Shown: positions 1-11,828, counted from the stretch's first letter. The stretch: DNA of 47,611 bases from Gymnopilus junonius (GCA_015501075.1 JADNYJ010000261.1:1-47611); one strand, 5' to 3'. Numbers and translations are program-made. The notes: generated from the letters alone by a model not told the origin.

Positions 1-1104
1 CCAACCTTAGCCGCATTGCTCAGTTAACAGGTTCGTGTCTTAAATAATCACGTGACTGAATGTCGCCTCACCACTGTCTTTTGCTTGAAGGCTTTTCCGA
101 TCCTATTTATGCCGAGGCCTATGTCAAAATGAATGGTTTCGACATTCTTCTCGGTAAGTCTTCCGTTTCATAGGAATTTTCTTTGCACTGTATTGAAATT
201 GATGGGTTTCTCCTTTTCTCCGTCTAGATGTCCTATTGGTTAACCAGACCGCCAATACCCTTCAAAATCTCTGCTTGGACTTTGCCACCCTCGGAGACTT
301 GAAGATAGTTGAACGGCCCGCGACATACACGATAGCCCCTCATGGATTCCAGAGCATCAAAGCGACGATTAAAGTCTCCTCAACGGAGACTGGCGTCATC
401 TTCGGAAGCATCCTCTGGGAGGGCCCTAACATGTCGGAAGCTTGTGTCATCTTAAGCGATATCCATATCGATATCATGGACTACATCAAGCCTGCTTACT
501 GTAATGAAGCTCAGGTACGATGGCGTTCTATTTGGCCTTCCTTCTCGACATCTGAGCAATATTTGACTTTGTAGTTCCGGAGCATGTGGACCGAATTCGA
601 ATGGGAGAATCGCGTCAACGTCAACAATTCTCTGTCGTAAGTGGTTTCATTGCTTTCTTCAATTTTCGTTCTGGTCGTTGGTTCTCACTGGCGTTCAAAT
701 ATTTCTTCCTTATGCAGTGATCCACGTGAATACTTGAAGCAAGTAATGAAAGCTACGAATATGTCATGCCTCACACCCGAAGGCGCAACATCTGGGGAGT
801 GTGATTTCTTGTCGGCTAACATGTATGCTCGTAGTCTATTCGGTGTGTTTTCATTTATTCTTCCCGAAATTTCTCGTTCACTGAGCTATCGTTTACAGGT
901 GAAGATGCGCTGGCGAATCTGAGTGTGGAAAGAACGGAGAATGGCACTATTACTGGACATGTCCGCATACGGAGCAAGACCCAGGGCATCGCTCTTTCAT
1001 TGGGTGATAGGATCACTATGGGTATGTCATTCTTCAGTAAATATTCTCGAGACTGACTGGCCTTTTTAGCGCAAAAAGACAGCAAGCCAATAACAGTGGT
1101 GTAG
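1..1104 (+). CDS. Coatomer subunit beta (COPI), C-terminal part, cut by window edge
   Basis: Beta subunit of the COPI coat, which acts in Golgi-to-ER and intra-Golgi vesicle traffic. Only the 3' end is present. Exons I read: 1-30, 91-153, 228-514, 575-636, 718-842, 899-1021 and 1070-1104, all with GT-AG introns and consistent phase. The joined protein runs through [60 protein letters not shown] and ALSLGDRI to a TAG at 1102-1104. These blocks match the conserved C-terminal appendage region of coatomer beta (Sec26/COPB1), so the identification is strong. The gene is single copy and essential in most eukaryotes and looks intact here. Nothing suggests transfer. Confidence 0.93.
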
Positions 1105-1993
1105 GCTAAGCCCTACTCATTTCATATTGTTGCCTTCGTCACCTTTTCTTCTTTTGTCGTGGATCCTTTTCTCCTTTTGTAGACCGAATGCTAACCTGGA
1201 AATTAATTATTCTTTATATCTGACCGAGGCGCCAGACAAGGGTGGCGCTCACCCATTTTGTTGTGTTGAAAACGGACGTTATTGTAACTTTTGAATTAAG
1301 CAAAGTAAGTGAGTAAGGTGCTTGAAAGCATTGCTCTTGGTTGTGTGCCTTTATACAGTATCCTAAGTCGTCAATGTACATTTCAGCAGTTGGGTGCTTT
1401 GTCCCCCCAAAAATTACTGGCTGACTCTGCCACCAGTCCTCATGCCGATGTTATGCCGCCCATTTTACTGTCGGATTCAACGCGTCTTCAGCCAAATTTA
1501 TAGCTTCACATTACTTTCAAGATGCGGCATGCCGTCCACAATTCTTTGACTGATACTATACACCCTAAAGGACAACATCAGAGCAATCTATAATTGTTAT
1601 CACTGGTTTCGTGAGAGGCTCATTCGCCGCCAAGTATCGGCTTAAAGCATCCCTCTGCAGAGCTGCCAATGGAGCTGCATAGAACGGCGTTGGCTGTCAA
1701 TATGTCAGGCCCAAATTGGGCCGTGACTTATCTACATTTGCATTTTGGGAAGGTAACCTCATGGGTAGGATCGGGTCTGCACATTGTAGACTCGCCGGAT
1801 AGTTTAGGCGGCACAGGGACGTTGCAAGATCGTAGCGCATACGGTCCTTGATCATCAATGCTGACCTTTATCAACCGAATTCGTCTTCGAATTTCCGCAA
1901 GGTCACGGAGGCTTCCATGCGGTTTTTATAGCTGAGCCTTTTATAAGAGGTCACGACACGGTCAGACCTGGTACAGCACCGTATTCTTGGACT
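1105..1993. other. Intergenic region between coatomer beta and aspartic protease
   Basis: The first 150 bp are probably the coatomer 3' UTR. Short open frames near 1309-1503 and 1669-1851 have no recognisable domain and no supporting splice structure. I see no convincing gene. The last 60 bp hold the protease core promoter. Confidence 0.5.
1941..1948 (+). promoter_or_regulatory. TATA-like box of the aspartic protease gene
   Basis: The sequence ttataaga lies about 50 bp upstream of the ATG at 1994. This fits a short 5' leader and supports that ATG as the start. A second T/A-rich match (tttttata) lies just upstream at 1923. Confidence 0.5.
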
Positions 1994-3752
1994 ATGCTCT
2001 CAAAAGCGATTCTGGTTACTTCTCTTGCCATCTCTGTGGTCGCCGATCCGGTACTGGTAAACAGGTCTCCGATCAGGCTACCCCTCTCCAGGAGGCATAA
2101 TTTCACTAGTGTTCACAACCTAGTCCGCCATGATCAGAATCGCGCTAAGTCTCTCAGATTGGCAGGAACAGCTGAGGCTGCCGGCCTTCTGTTGGAAAGA
2201 ACCTCACCGGTCAACTCACAAGTGGATAATCAAGCTGTAGCCTATGTGGCTTCTGTCGGAATTGGTAGTCCTGCCACCACTTGTAAGCACCTGGTCCTTT
2301 CAATCTTATTAATACATTCAACTCAAAGTCTACTAAGACGAACTCCTCGTTGATACTGGGAGGTAAGCAGCGTGGAAACCTTTTTTATTTCATTCCTGAC
2401 GTGAAGCCGAATAAGTTCGTTACTATGTGTAGGTGAAAACCAGGTATACAAGAGGACTGTGACCAGTACTGCGACCTCAACTGTGGTGGTATGTAGTTCG
2501 CTTCTTCCATCTATTACCTTTGCGTAAGTGTGCCGGTCATCAGTCAGGTACTTGCGCTGGTATGGACACAAGACCCTTACTTAATATTGTTTTGATGCTA
2601 AATCTGTGTGTAGGAAATGAATTCATAGACCAGGTCACCATAGCACCTGGCCTTGTAATCCCCAAACAAGACATCGTCGTCGTTTCTACAGTTGGTGAAA
2701 ACCCTTTAGAATTTGTACGCAAGAAACTAACGAGCAAAAACTGATAGCCAAATCCATCAGAAGGGGTGGATGGTACACTTGGGTAATCTGTGCACATTTC
2801 CATGCGCCTCATCATCTGATAAATTCTTTCCCAGTCTTGGTCCTGCTGACCTCACCACCGTTGGCATTGGTTCTGCTACCATTCCGACTGTTACCGACAG
2901 TCTGTTTGCCATCGGTGATATTCCTGCAGATTCAATTGCAATTTCTTTCCAGCCTACCACGACCGAGGAAAGCCTTAACGGAGAAATCACTTGGGGTAAG
3001 TGGGGCATTTCATCTCTCTTCGTTACTTTGAAATGCGGGGCGCCTTGCAGGTGGAACTGACAGCAGTAAATTTACGGGCACTATCACTTTCACGTATGAG
3101 ACATTCTCGTCTTGGTCCTGAGACTACTTGTGCTGAAATATTACTATTATATGGAAGTCCGATTACTGCAACTTCGCCGTCCAGTTCATTCTGGGGTATT
3201 AACCAGTCCATCCGCTACGGGTCCTCCACTAGTATATTGGCTGCCACTGCAGGCATAGTTGATACTGGTACTTCCAACTCTTTCATATTGAGGCGCAAGG
3301 ATTGATCTGATTCACAGGGACCACACTTCTTCTCATCGCTAGCGACGGGTTTAGCAAATACAAGAGCGCTTCAGGAGCTGTCCTTGATAACTCGACAGGG
3401 CTGCTCCGCATTACCAGTGCCCAATTCTCAAATTTGCAAAGCCTTTTTTTCACTATTGAGGGAGTCAGTCTCCTTTTTTAAACTGTTGCATGTCTTGCTT
3501 ACTATTTGGCGCTAGACTACTTTCCAATTTACCCCAAATGCCCAAATCTGGCCTCGGTCTCTCAACGTGGATATTGGGGGTGCTTCCGGCAGCATTTATC
3601 TGATCGTTGGAGATCTTGGAACAAATAGCGGTGAAGGCCTTGACTTTATTAACGGTTTAGTTTTCCTGGAACGTTTCTACAGCGTTCTCGATACGGCCAA
3701 CAAACGCGTCGGCTTTGCCACTACGCCTTTTACCACTGCTACCACCAATTAA
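1994..3752 (+). CDS. Secreted aspartic protease, polyporopepsin-like (peptidase family A1)
   Basis: Pepsin-fold endopeptidase, probably secreted as a zymogen. The N-terminus (MLSKAILVTSLAISVVADP) is a signal peptide, followed by a propeptide. Exons I infer: 1994-2282, 2338-2362, about 2407-2488, about 2529-2547, 2614-2690, 2748-2782, 2836-2995, 3051-3093, 3158-3267, 3318-3463 and 3516-3752. First catalytic site is LLVDTGS, second is GIVDTGTTL (split by the intron 3268-3317). VDGTLGLGPADLT, PTVTDSLF, YWG-like FWGINQSI and LDFINGLVFLERFYSV follow polyporopepsins closely. Odd point: between the first active site and SGNEFIDQVTIA, the usual SSNTWVGA and flap YGSG motifs are not readable. The inferred reading gives LLCVGEN and CAGHQSG, lacking the flap tyrosine. 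Either the splice model is wrong there or the enzyme is impaired. Family call is firm; activity is uncertain. Confidence 0.88.
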
Positions 3753-4400
3753 CACTGCCAAGGAATTAATTAGCATATTGAATATGGTATAGCCAGATTC
3801 AAAATTGTCAATGCGGACTTGCTGTTTGCTGTAATATCATTCCCTCTATCCTGAAGCCAAAATGGATGTCAATCGTAATAAATATACCTTGAAAAAAGTA
3901 TATATTAATTAACTCAAGGATAATTATGAAAATTTCAGCAAGTAAACATCCAATGCATGAAGGATGGAAAAACAATAACCACTGAGAGCCAGATGAGCCA
4001 CAGCTTCAAATAGTCCTCCGGACTAAAATAGATCAGTACCAAAAGAGGTGTTTAATTCTATTTATGGATAGCATTTGTATGGAAAACACTTACTTAGCAA
4101 GATTGCGTTATGCACTGGCAATGCGCACTACATTCACAATAAAGCGTTTAAACAAAGAGCCTCGAGGTAGCTTCTTTCAGAGAGGTCAGGCCAAAGGCAT
4201 AGATAATTAGTCGCCGTAAGGAGTGGCCCTTGTCCCCGTACTTAATCCAAATGGTGGGCTTTCAAGTTGGCCTCGAAAGGGCCATAATCAGTTGTCTATA
4301 TAGATCCGCGTCTTGCTGTTCAAATTTGAACCTGCTTTCCTTCCCTATCCTACTTCTTACTGTTGAGATCAACTTATTTTTATTAACGTGTTTGATCGCC
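3753..4400. other. Intergenic region with promoter of the small gene at 4401
   Basis: A/T-rich protease 3' flank followed by upstream sequence of the next gene. A tatata stretch lies near 4296-4302, about 100 bp before the ATG at 4401. No other gene recognised. Confidence 0.4.
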
Positions 4401-4804
4401 ATGCAAAAGATTTTGAAAATCGGTCTTTCAAACATTCTCTCGGTATGTCGTTAAATCAGAATCAAAAATCTGAAATTAACATTAGGTCAGGGCGGAGTTG
4501 AAGTTACAGACGCGAAGCACCAAAAATATGGTTACCTAGGTATTATTGACAAACGGACAGCTATAACCACTGTGGGTTCATATTCATATACTACTCTCTG
4601 TTTGTGATCGAGCCACCTCATTCAAATCATTGTCAGGACAAACTTTCTGGACAAAGAGTCTATAGAGTCCGATTTGCCCAAGGAGTCACGGATGACTTGT
4701 TAGCTTCGCAGCTGAAGCCATCAGACAAGGTCCGAACAGCGAAAATCGTCCATCTATCCACCACTTCGCTTCCAAGGCTAGTGGTGGTGTCAACAGCTAG
4801 ATGA
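4401..4804 (+). CDS. Small spliced hypothetical protein (about 96 aa)
   Basis: I do not recognise this protein. Three exons (4401-4442, 4491-4571, 4637-4804) join in frame with GT-AG introns: gtatgt...gtcag and gtgggt...gtcag, both phase 0. The product begins MQKILKIGLSN, continues GGVEVTDAKHQKYGYLGI and ends DKLSGQRVYRVRFAQG...LVVVSTAR. The last part, with alternating VYRVRFAQGVTDDLL, looks like a folded beta-alpha segment and loosely recalls small inhibitor_I9-type domains, but that is only an impression. A tatata box near 4296 and a pyrimidine-rich leader precede the ATG. The coherent phases are the main evidence. No signal peptide or membrane segment is obvious. Confidence 0.42.
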
Positions 4805-4933
4805 CAAGGGATCTTTCATTATCACTTTCGATATTGCGATAATTATATAACTTCCATTGAATAAGAAATACCACTTGACACATCCACTGAGCTACGACCT
4901 GCAATAGGTGATGCACTTTATTACTGTTAAAAG

Positions 4934-5939
4934 CTAGAACCCACCCAGACAGCCCTCTGACTCTCGGTCATAAAAGTTGGAAAAACCGCGGGAGTCACCA
5001 CCGATTGTATTATTACGCGCAACGTCGAGGCTAACACCGTCGACCCTCCGATCCAGGCACAAAGAGGGATCAACCTCGCCTGCCAGGTTTTCAAATTGGC
5101 CTTGAAAATGCTGATGCCCACTCCACCTCTTCTTGGGCTTCTTTGGCTTAGGTTCAATGCCCACGTAGCCTTCGCACTCGGGTCTAGGTGAAAAAGCCGG
5201 TAGTGGTGTGCTTGACAAACCTCCAGGAAAATGGAAAGAAATATGCGAAATTCCCATTCCATGCGCAGGCGTTCCGCTCATAGTCTGAATCGGAGGAGAC
5301 AGGCAAGCCTCGTCTGAATCAGAATCGGAGGAAGAGTGATCAGAAACCAGGGAAGGAAGTTGAGAAATGGGTAGCGGATTTGGGCTTGGGTATGGATCGT
5401 GTGCCGGCGGAGGCGACGAAGGGATGCCCTAGAGGGAAAGTCTGCAGGAGGAGTCCGAATAAGGGGTCAGGAAGGGAATGGCATCGCGTTCTGGACGCTG
5501 GAATGTCCTGAGAGATCGATAGTGTCGTGCTTCCTTGTTGGCAGTTGGAACTTGCTATACACGTCTCGCTAATAGGAAGGTTTGGACATAGATTCGCTGA
5601 TGACAATTGAAAGTAACTCTCCTCAGGCCCTTCAAAGTTGCCAAGATCCCTTTCGCCTCTTTCAGGAAGCTCGCAGATGTTCGGAGAAACTATAATAGGC
5701 CTCCGATCATATGAAGCTTGTGAATGCGTTGTCTCCATCTTGGTCATACTTGGAGTTGGCGGGAAATGGACGTGCGGGGAGTCGAGAGGCGGTATACGCG
5801 AAGTGAGAGCAAACGGGAATGGGGTGTATGAGGATGGCGTTGGAAGGGATTTCAGGTTGTCGGCTGAAAAACTGTCATTGTTGCACAGCTTTGAAGGAGT
5901 AGGAAGGAATTTAAGGATGGGGCGGGGTGTCATGGGCAT
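4934..5939 (-). CDS. Low-complexity agaricomycete protein with SPHVHFPP signature, relative of the 7351-8670 gene
   Basis: Function unknown. I start it at MPMTPRPILKFLPTPS (ATG at 5937-5939) because the neighbour begins similarly (MAPQPQSILRN). Then come SPHVHFPPTPS, SYDRRPIIVSPN and LPERGER, found at the same spacing in the neighbour. The C-terminal part lies in another frame (about 5400 down to 4934) with a serine/aspartate run, EPKPKKPKKRWS and the ending EGCLGGF; I recall this type of ending from basidiomycete hypothetical proteins. The switch of frame occurs around 5400-5450. An intron with donor in the gcgtccag stretch and acceptor at cccaag is phase-compatible, but a frameshift is equally possible. 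Proline/serine-rich and probably disordered, with possible phosphosites. Confidence 0.6.
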
Positions 5940-7350
5940 CACCGTTAAGCTCTGCGTAGCGTGCGAGAAGACGTTGGGTGACGTCAACAAGGTAAGTGGG
6001 TGGAAGCAATGGTGAGGTGATACCCCCCGTAATCAAAGTCAAATGACCGATTATAAGGAGTTGGATCGGCTTGACCTGCAAGCCAGGAAACTTGCCAAGC
6101 CGTTGGAAGTTGCTGATTGTCAAGCGAACAGCACAAGAAGTCGTGTTCAGGGAATCAGGAAATGAGGCAATGAACGTCAACCTTCAACGTGGCAAGCCCT
6201 TGGTGTGGAACGGACAGGACACCTAAATAGATATCATATTGTAATCAGTTCAAAGAAGGGCTCAAAAAAGCACACAACACGACATACCTATCTTGACCAG
6301 GCGTGAATCTGCTTTCAGATAATCAACGATAGCCACCCTGAGCCAAATCCAGTCCAAGAGGAGCATCATGAAGGCGACTGCCAGCCGGCCTTGGGTCACT
6401 GTTGAACCGTAGACGGTGTCAAAATTGGACAAAAAAAACTTCACCAACAGTCTTGACATGAAGACTTCAAGTCAAGTCCTGATTGGAAGAACGGGGCTGT
6501 GAAAGTAGCACTGTTTCGTCAACATCATGTTCTCTCATGGGGCATGAAAGGGCATGAAGTGGTGCTCCGGAACGCAGTGCGGGGTCAAGGACGAGATGTG
6601 ATCTATTTAATGGTGCAAAGGTCAGGGACAAAAACGATGGAACGAAACGAAAGTTCAACAAGTCCGAATGATTAAATTCACGGCACGTGACCATCGCGTC
6701 GCGTCATTGAACTTTGAAGTTGCTTCAGATGTATCTACACCTGAACGGTATGGACATAAATCATTAATTAGGGTAGGAAAAGTATGTATCATCGTACAAC
6801 GTCCATGTGCCTAATTTTTTCGGACAAGACTAATTCGAGTAATCGAGGCGTTGTGTTCCTCGCAACACTCAAACATACGCTTAGGTCAGATTTGACTGCA
6901 AAGGTTGACGTTGACCGTTGCCCATTGACAATTTAGAAAAGCGTGAGGATGATTTTACAATTGCAAAGCAGAAAAAGAGTGTAAAACCATTAAAACCCGA
7001 AAGAAAACCCCGTTTAGTTAATTATTATCAAACCTATAGCCTGACGCCCGTCAACGTGCAAATGAAAAACCTTGGAGTGTCGATGTTCAACGAGTAGCGG
7101 CGCGATGAAAAGATGAAAGGACAGCCAAAGACACCGCAAGCGTAACCCCAACAATGATGTCAACAAAAAAACGATTCTCTTTCTCGACGGACATGCCTCT
7201 AAATGATTAATAATCCAAAAAAAGCAATCGAGAAAGTGATGGCGGCCTAGTGGTCGCGATCCATCCACCCATCCAGAACCTCAGAAAAATAATAACTCTA
7301 CCAGTACTTTCGATCACACTTCCTCTCCTACTCATCCGACGTCCAGCTCG
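5940..7350. other. Intergenic region
   Basis: Lies between the two SPHVHFPP genes. It should include the promoter of the gene starting at 5939 and the 3' UTR of the gene ending at 7351. Short minus-strand open frames (6262-6459, 6467-6694, 7014-7268) show no domain, start context or splice pattern that I would support. Confidence 0.5.
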
Positions 7351-8670
7351 TTACAAGTCGAGGGCGGCCCTGGGTGGGTATTGAAGGCCAGAAACATTCG
7401 TCTCCAAAGCAGCAGTGAATGAGGGGAATGCCGCAAAGGGATCATTGGGTGAGGGGGCCGTGAAATCCCTCCTCACTATCTTTCGCTCGAAGGTCTTGGC
7501 AGGAGCGGGGCTCATGAGACTCTCCCTGATCCTTTCTACCCTGGAGCCCGTCTTCGGGACGGCAGGCGACCACACCACCCCATCAGCACCCGCGTACATC
7601 AGTGGGGGCTGTGCAGCCGAACGGAGTGTCATATCAAGCTTCTCCTCGTACTCGACTGCACTTTCGGGGTACTCCAGTGCGGTAACCATGGGCTCATCCA
7701 CATCCGATGCTAAGGGTTCAGCTGACGCAAGAGAAACGGACTCCCAGAAAGCTTGGGTAAGTGAGTCCATGGCGAGCGGAGCAGGCTTGTTGGGGCGGTT
7801 CAAAGAGGAAACTGCAGGACTGAAGATATCACGACGTCCTGGAGAAGGAATGGGGGTGAACGTCGAGTTGCCTACGATGCTGGCCACGGTGTTCATGCGT
7901 CCGTTGTTGAGCATGAGGCCTTTCTTGTTGCGCTTGTTGCGCCGCTCCTCCAGAGAATTAGCCCGAGCGCGGGCGCGAGCACCGCCACTGATGTTGTCGT
8001 TTGGTCCGCGATTACGAGGCCACTGGCGGCCACGCGTTTCCATCTCCATATCGATGTCAGCTACATCGGATTTCTCTGATGGACTGATGGGCGCGGAGGG
8101 ATAAGGAGAGCGCGGGTACGAGGTTAAGGCCTTGCCCAGGCTCTTGCTTGGGCGCGCAGGGGTTTGGATGCTTTCGAAAGAAGCAAAGCGGATGGAATTA
8201 TTCCTGCCCTGCCTTCCAGCGGGTGCAGCAGGAGCGGGGAGTTTGGGAGAGCGAGGGTCTTCAAAGTCCGTGATGACCGGAGAAGCCTGGTAAGTGATTG
8301 CACGGAAGGGCCGTGGAGCGGGGGAGAGTTTGAAACCATCGATAGAGGGGGAGTAGACGCGTTCACCCCAGCCAGGCAGCACAAGAGGGTTGGGCGAGAC
8401 AGAGATAGGCGCCCTGTCATACGACTTCGGTCCGTGAGCAACATAAGTGGCGAAGAGCTTAGAGGGGGAAGGCGGGAAGTGAACATGGGGTGATTTCAAC
8501 CCTCTGGCAGAGGGCGACAAGAGGACCGAAAAGGTGGCGATGTTCTGGGAACGAGGAGACAAGGGAAGAGGGGCTGGACGCTTGTAAGCCGGCCTCGTCG
8601 ATCCTGATTTCTGAACCAAGGTTCGGGAAGACATTCCGTTACGGAGGATGGACTGTGGTTGAGGAGCCAT
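7351..8670 (-). CDS. Low-complexity agaricomycete protein with SPHVHFPP signature (439 aa)
   Basis: Single uninterrupted frame; I choose MAPQPQSILRN (8668-8670) over the ATG six codons upstream because it aligns with the start of the relative at 5939. Function unknown. Shared blocks with that relative, in order: ILR/ILK near the start, SPHVHFPPSPS, SYDRAPISVSPN, LPGWGER. Rich in Ser, Pro, Arg and Ala, with a basic stretch EERRNKRNKKGLML that could be a nuclear localisation signal (inference). The C-terminal half has an acidic patch and ends in YPPRAALDL. No enzymatic domain, signal peptide or membrane helix seen. Likely a disordered regulatory or scaffold protein. Confidence 0.75.
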   Translation of the reverse strand: MAPQPQSILRNGMSSRTLVQKSGSTRPAYKRPAPLPLSPRSQNIATFSVLLSPSARGLKSPHVHFPPSPSKLFATYVAHGPKSYDRAPISVSPNPLVLPGWGERVYSPSIDGFKLSPAPRPFRAITYQASPVITDFEDPRSPKLPAPAAPAGRQGRNNSIRFASFESIQTPARPSKSLGKALTSYPRSPYPSAPISPSEKSDVADIDMEMETRGRQWPRNRGPNDNISGGARARARANSLEERRNKRNKKGLMLNNGRMNTVASIVGNSTFTPIPSPGRRDIFSPAVSSLNRPNKPAPLAMDSLTQAFWESVSLASAEPLASDVDEPMVTALEYPESAVEYEEKLDMTLRSAAQPPLMYAGADGVVWSPAVPKTGSRVERIRESLMSPAPAKTFERKIVRRDFTAPSPNDPFAAFPSFTAALETNVSGLQYPPRAALDL

Positions 8671-10998
8671 GTCGTGTGCTTTTCGCAAAAAATTAACGCA
8701 AGTAGGGGTCGTTACAATCGAGTAGAGAAGATGGTTTATTTGTTGGTTGGAACTCGAGCAGTGTCTTGACCAGCAAGGCAGCGCCGATATGACTAGAAAA
8801 GATGTTCAGATCGTCAGTCTCGATGAGGAAAGGAGAAAACTGTGGACGCACATCGTGAAGTTCGTTAGTGACACACTACAAGTGGTGGGGGAAAGTCGTG
8901 GGTTTCATCCCTCCTTATATATTCATCACGTCAGTTGCCATAGGGAGTTAAGGAGCACAAGGCGGACACATTTCTCGTGCAAACCGCTAGTTCGCGTGCC
9001 TCACCTTAATTCTTCTGCGGTACAGCCTCAGGTTCGCCTAGTAACAGCTTAGCCAGTGTCACTGCCCACATGAGCTCAAGCCCACCTATTCAACGATGAG
9101 GAGAACCTATGTTGGATCCTTGTCTTTCATAACCTGAATCCACGCCTCAGATGACAGTGGAGAAGGAAAAGCAGAAAGAATTTCTGAAATGAAATGAATC
9201 GTCAACGAGGACAAATTCTCTCGGCTCACAAACCGGATCGGTTCAACTCTTCAACACTTCATTCTGACATCTATTGATGCCTTTCATAACACCCCTAGCT
9301 CAGCATCCACACAGCATTATTGTACTACTTCGTCTTATTATAAGTAAAGGCTCAGATTCCATCCGTCAAGAAACCTTCCTTTGATTCATTACGCTTACGC
9401 TCGAACAAAAAGGATCCCTTTGTTCCTCATTAGATGAGTCCTCATCAGTTGCTCATCAGGATCTCTTTACTCGTTCTCAAAATCTCCGCTGAACCGATTC
9501 AAAATTGCGCCATGTACAAGGGTCTGTCCTGTGGGCCCTCCTCGGGCGGCGAAGAGAGCTTCCATATGTTCTCATCCCCTTGAAACTTCCTCCTGTTTGC
9601 ATTCAGAGTCCATAGCGCGCCCTAGTCGGCACCCTCCTGTTATTTATCGAATTTCGGCGAATTGCGTCCAGTGGCAGGTTCTCTGCAAGCCGATTATCTG
9701 CTATTTCGCGTCTGCACTCCGGCAATACGGATAGAGGGCTCGAACTGACTCTTTGAGCCTCATATCGATACAGAATTTCCAATGTTCAATCCTTGTTCGA
9801 TCCTCAAGGCAGACACATTGCACTGGGCCCTTCGCGAAGATGCGAAGACGTCATTTCTAATGGTGGATCAGCTTAGCTCAGGAATTGTGAGCTACGGTAA
9901 CCCATGACAAATCCATTTTATAAAGCAGGACTTGCGATGAATTTGACCCATAATTCGCCGATAGCCTCTTGACTGCTGAGGGTTTTCGTGATCTACGGAA
10001 TGCTTGTGGCCGTTCGACTCCGTCGGTAGAGGTGACCATCCGAGGGAAACGAGTCCATGAAAATATACCGGATGCCGCCCAAAATCTTCCTGAAGGAAAT
10101 TTGTGTTTTGCAGACACTGCCAAGCCAATCTTTCCCCGCTTTTTGAGCTTGAAGGACGTGCATGTATTAAGCGCTATGTGCAGTCACGTAAGTACTAATT
10201 TAACAAAACGAAGAGTCACTCATGGGACATCCCTTCAAGCAGACACATCGAATGTTCAACACGTAAAAAAAATGCCTCTGCACATGTTGCAGCTGAGAGG
10301 ACATCTCTCTCCCGACGCTCCGCCACGGCCCCACGACAATGCGCTCGCCTGCATAATTGACAGAAGGCTCGAGACGCTGACTCTGCTTGGAAGTCGATTA
10401 TCAGAAGCTGCCGTGTAATTCATTCACACCAGACAATAGAACCAAAATATTCCGCACAGCATCATTTCGAGGAATATCCTGGAATAGCTTTCTGCACTGC
10501 CATGGCTTTGCCTCGATGCTGAGAACAACAGGAAACGAGTTCACACTTGATGCTGAATGGCAGGTGAATTCGCCATCCTGAATCAATAAACCCCACATAT
10601 CGACCCATCGATGTGTAGATAACCCTTGTGAAATCGACGAGCGCTGTTGTCTGTAAGTGGGCCCTCCAAATGAGCATCGAATGAGCTCAGTGACTAAAAT
10701 CTCCTCACCCAGCTCCAGAAACACGCGTCTGATGCTCTGCACTGCATTTTGTGTAGATCCCTTCGGTTACCCGGATCTGATTAAGCGTTTCTTTTCCCCC
10801 TTTACCTGTGAGTGATGACTTGTCCAAACCAATGCCATGACCTGCCAATTGCTATGACTCGGACGGAAGTTTCGATCAAGTCACAATCCAAACGCGCGCG
10901 TTCGGTTGGTCTATTTAAATCCACTTGCCATCTCTGAACTCTTGTCATCACGTAGGGCTGGGCTGCTTTGCTTTACTGAGGGCCCAGCTGAATGATAG
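8671..10998. other. Gene-poor region, possible F-box/LRR remnants
   Basis: 8671-9060 is probably the 5' leader and promoter of the minus-strand gene. Around 9970-10420 a plus-strand open frame contains leucine-rich pieces (FPRFLSLKDVHVL, RRLETLTLLGSRLSEA) resembling LRR segments of F-box proteins, but no F-box or coherent exon set is visible and stops interrupt the surrounding frames. A tatttaaat TATA-like box occurs at about 10911. I cannot support an intact gene here. Confidence 0.3.
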
Positions 10999-11380
10999 AT
11001 GTTGTTCACATCAAAAAGTGATGCTAGCCCTGAACTTGAAGGAGGCCGTGTTGTGGGTTGTGCCTATACAGAGCTCATGTAAGTACTGAAGTTCGGATAC
11101 AAGCCATCATTCATCATAATAAAACATGACGTGCAGACCAGAGTGCACCAGAACGCGTCCATATGTACGGGTCCAATTCAAGCGGTCCTAATTTCTCACA
11201 ACTTTCGGCTTTGGAAGGTCCCATAAAAGACGTTCTTCATCACTTTCAGGTGCGAGATCTGTTGGCAACAGTGGTCAGTCAGTCAATAAACTGCACTTTC
11301 GGGTGTAGATATTGATCGGGGAATCTGTAATGCAAAGACAGACCTTGATAGTCTATCTCTCCCCTCATAGAAACCAGTGA
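10999..11380 (+). CDS. Possible small spliced hypothetical protein (about 85 aa)
   Basis: Not recognised. Three exons fit in phase: 10999-11078, 11144-11249 and 11309-11380. The reading is MLFTSKSDASPELEGG...CAYTEL, then APERVHMYGSNSSG...LEGPIKDVLHHFQ, then ILIGESVMQRQTLIVYLSPHRNQ and stop. A tatttaaat box lies about 85 bp upstream of the ATG. The first acceptor (ccagag) is not unique, since a nearby gtgcag is an alternative leading to an earlier stop, so the model is weak. The leader holds a short hairpin (gctgggc / gcccagc, 10957-10988). Confidence 0.3.
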
Positions 11381-11828
11381 CGGTATTACTCCACATCATG
11401 ATTCCTGGGTTGGAAACAGTCACTCTTTCTTGCCTACATCTCAAAAGGTGCTCACCGTTACATAGTACAGGCTGTTATTCTGCCTTCCAATCCCCTCATT
11501 CAATTGGTCAACAGATTTAAGCTCTATATCAGTCAATCGACAGATTCCTACCATCCTAACTGACGCACTGTGGATGTTTGATTGCTGAATTTCGGACATC
11601 GCCTCCATCCACGAATTAAATGGCCTCTGTTCAAATCTTGCCTTTCCATCAGCAGCTTCCTCGTCTCTGAAAGAAAAGCATCGCCGACCAATCCAAGAGC
11701 ACGACGAGTTCACGGATGCAATTCCATCCAATCAGGGGCGGTAACATACTCACGCAGTACTTAAATGCTATGATTTTTCTGATTTGGAATCACTTTGGGA
11801 CATCAGGTATTTCCCTAACAGACAGACA

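Noticed and set aside
855..1085. Minus-strand open frame across the coatomer 3' end
   Set aside because: It is antisense to well supported coatomer exons and introns and has no domain.
7415..8104. Long plus-strand open frame (229 codons)
   Set aside because: Antisense shadow of the 439-residue minus-strand gene, whose motifs match its relative.
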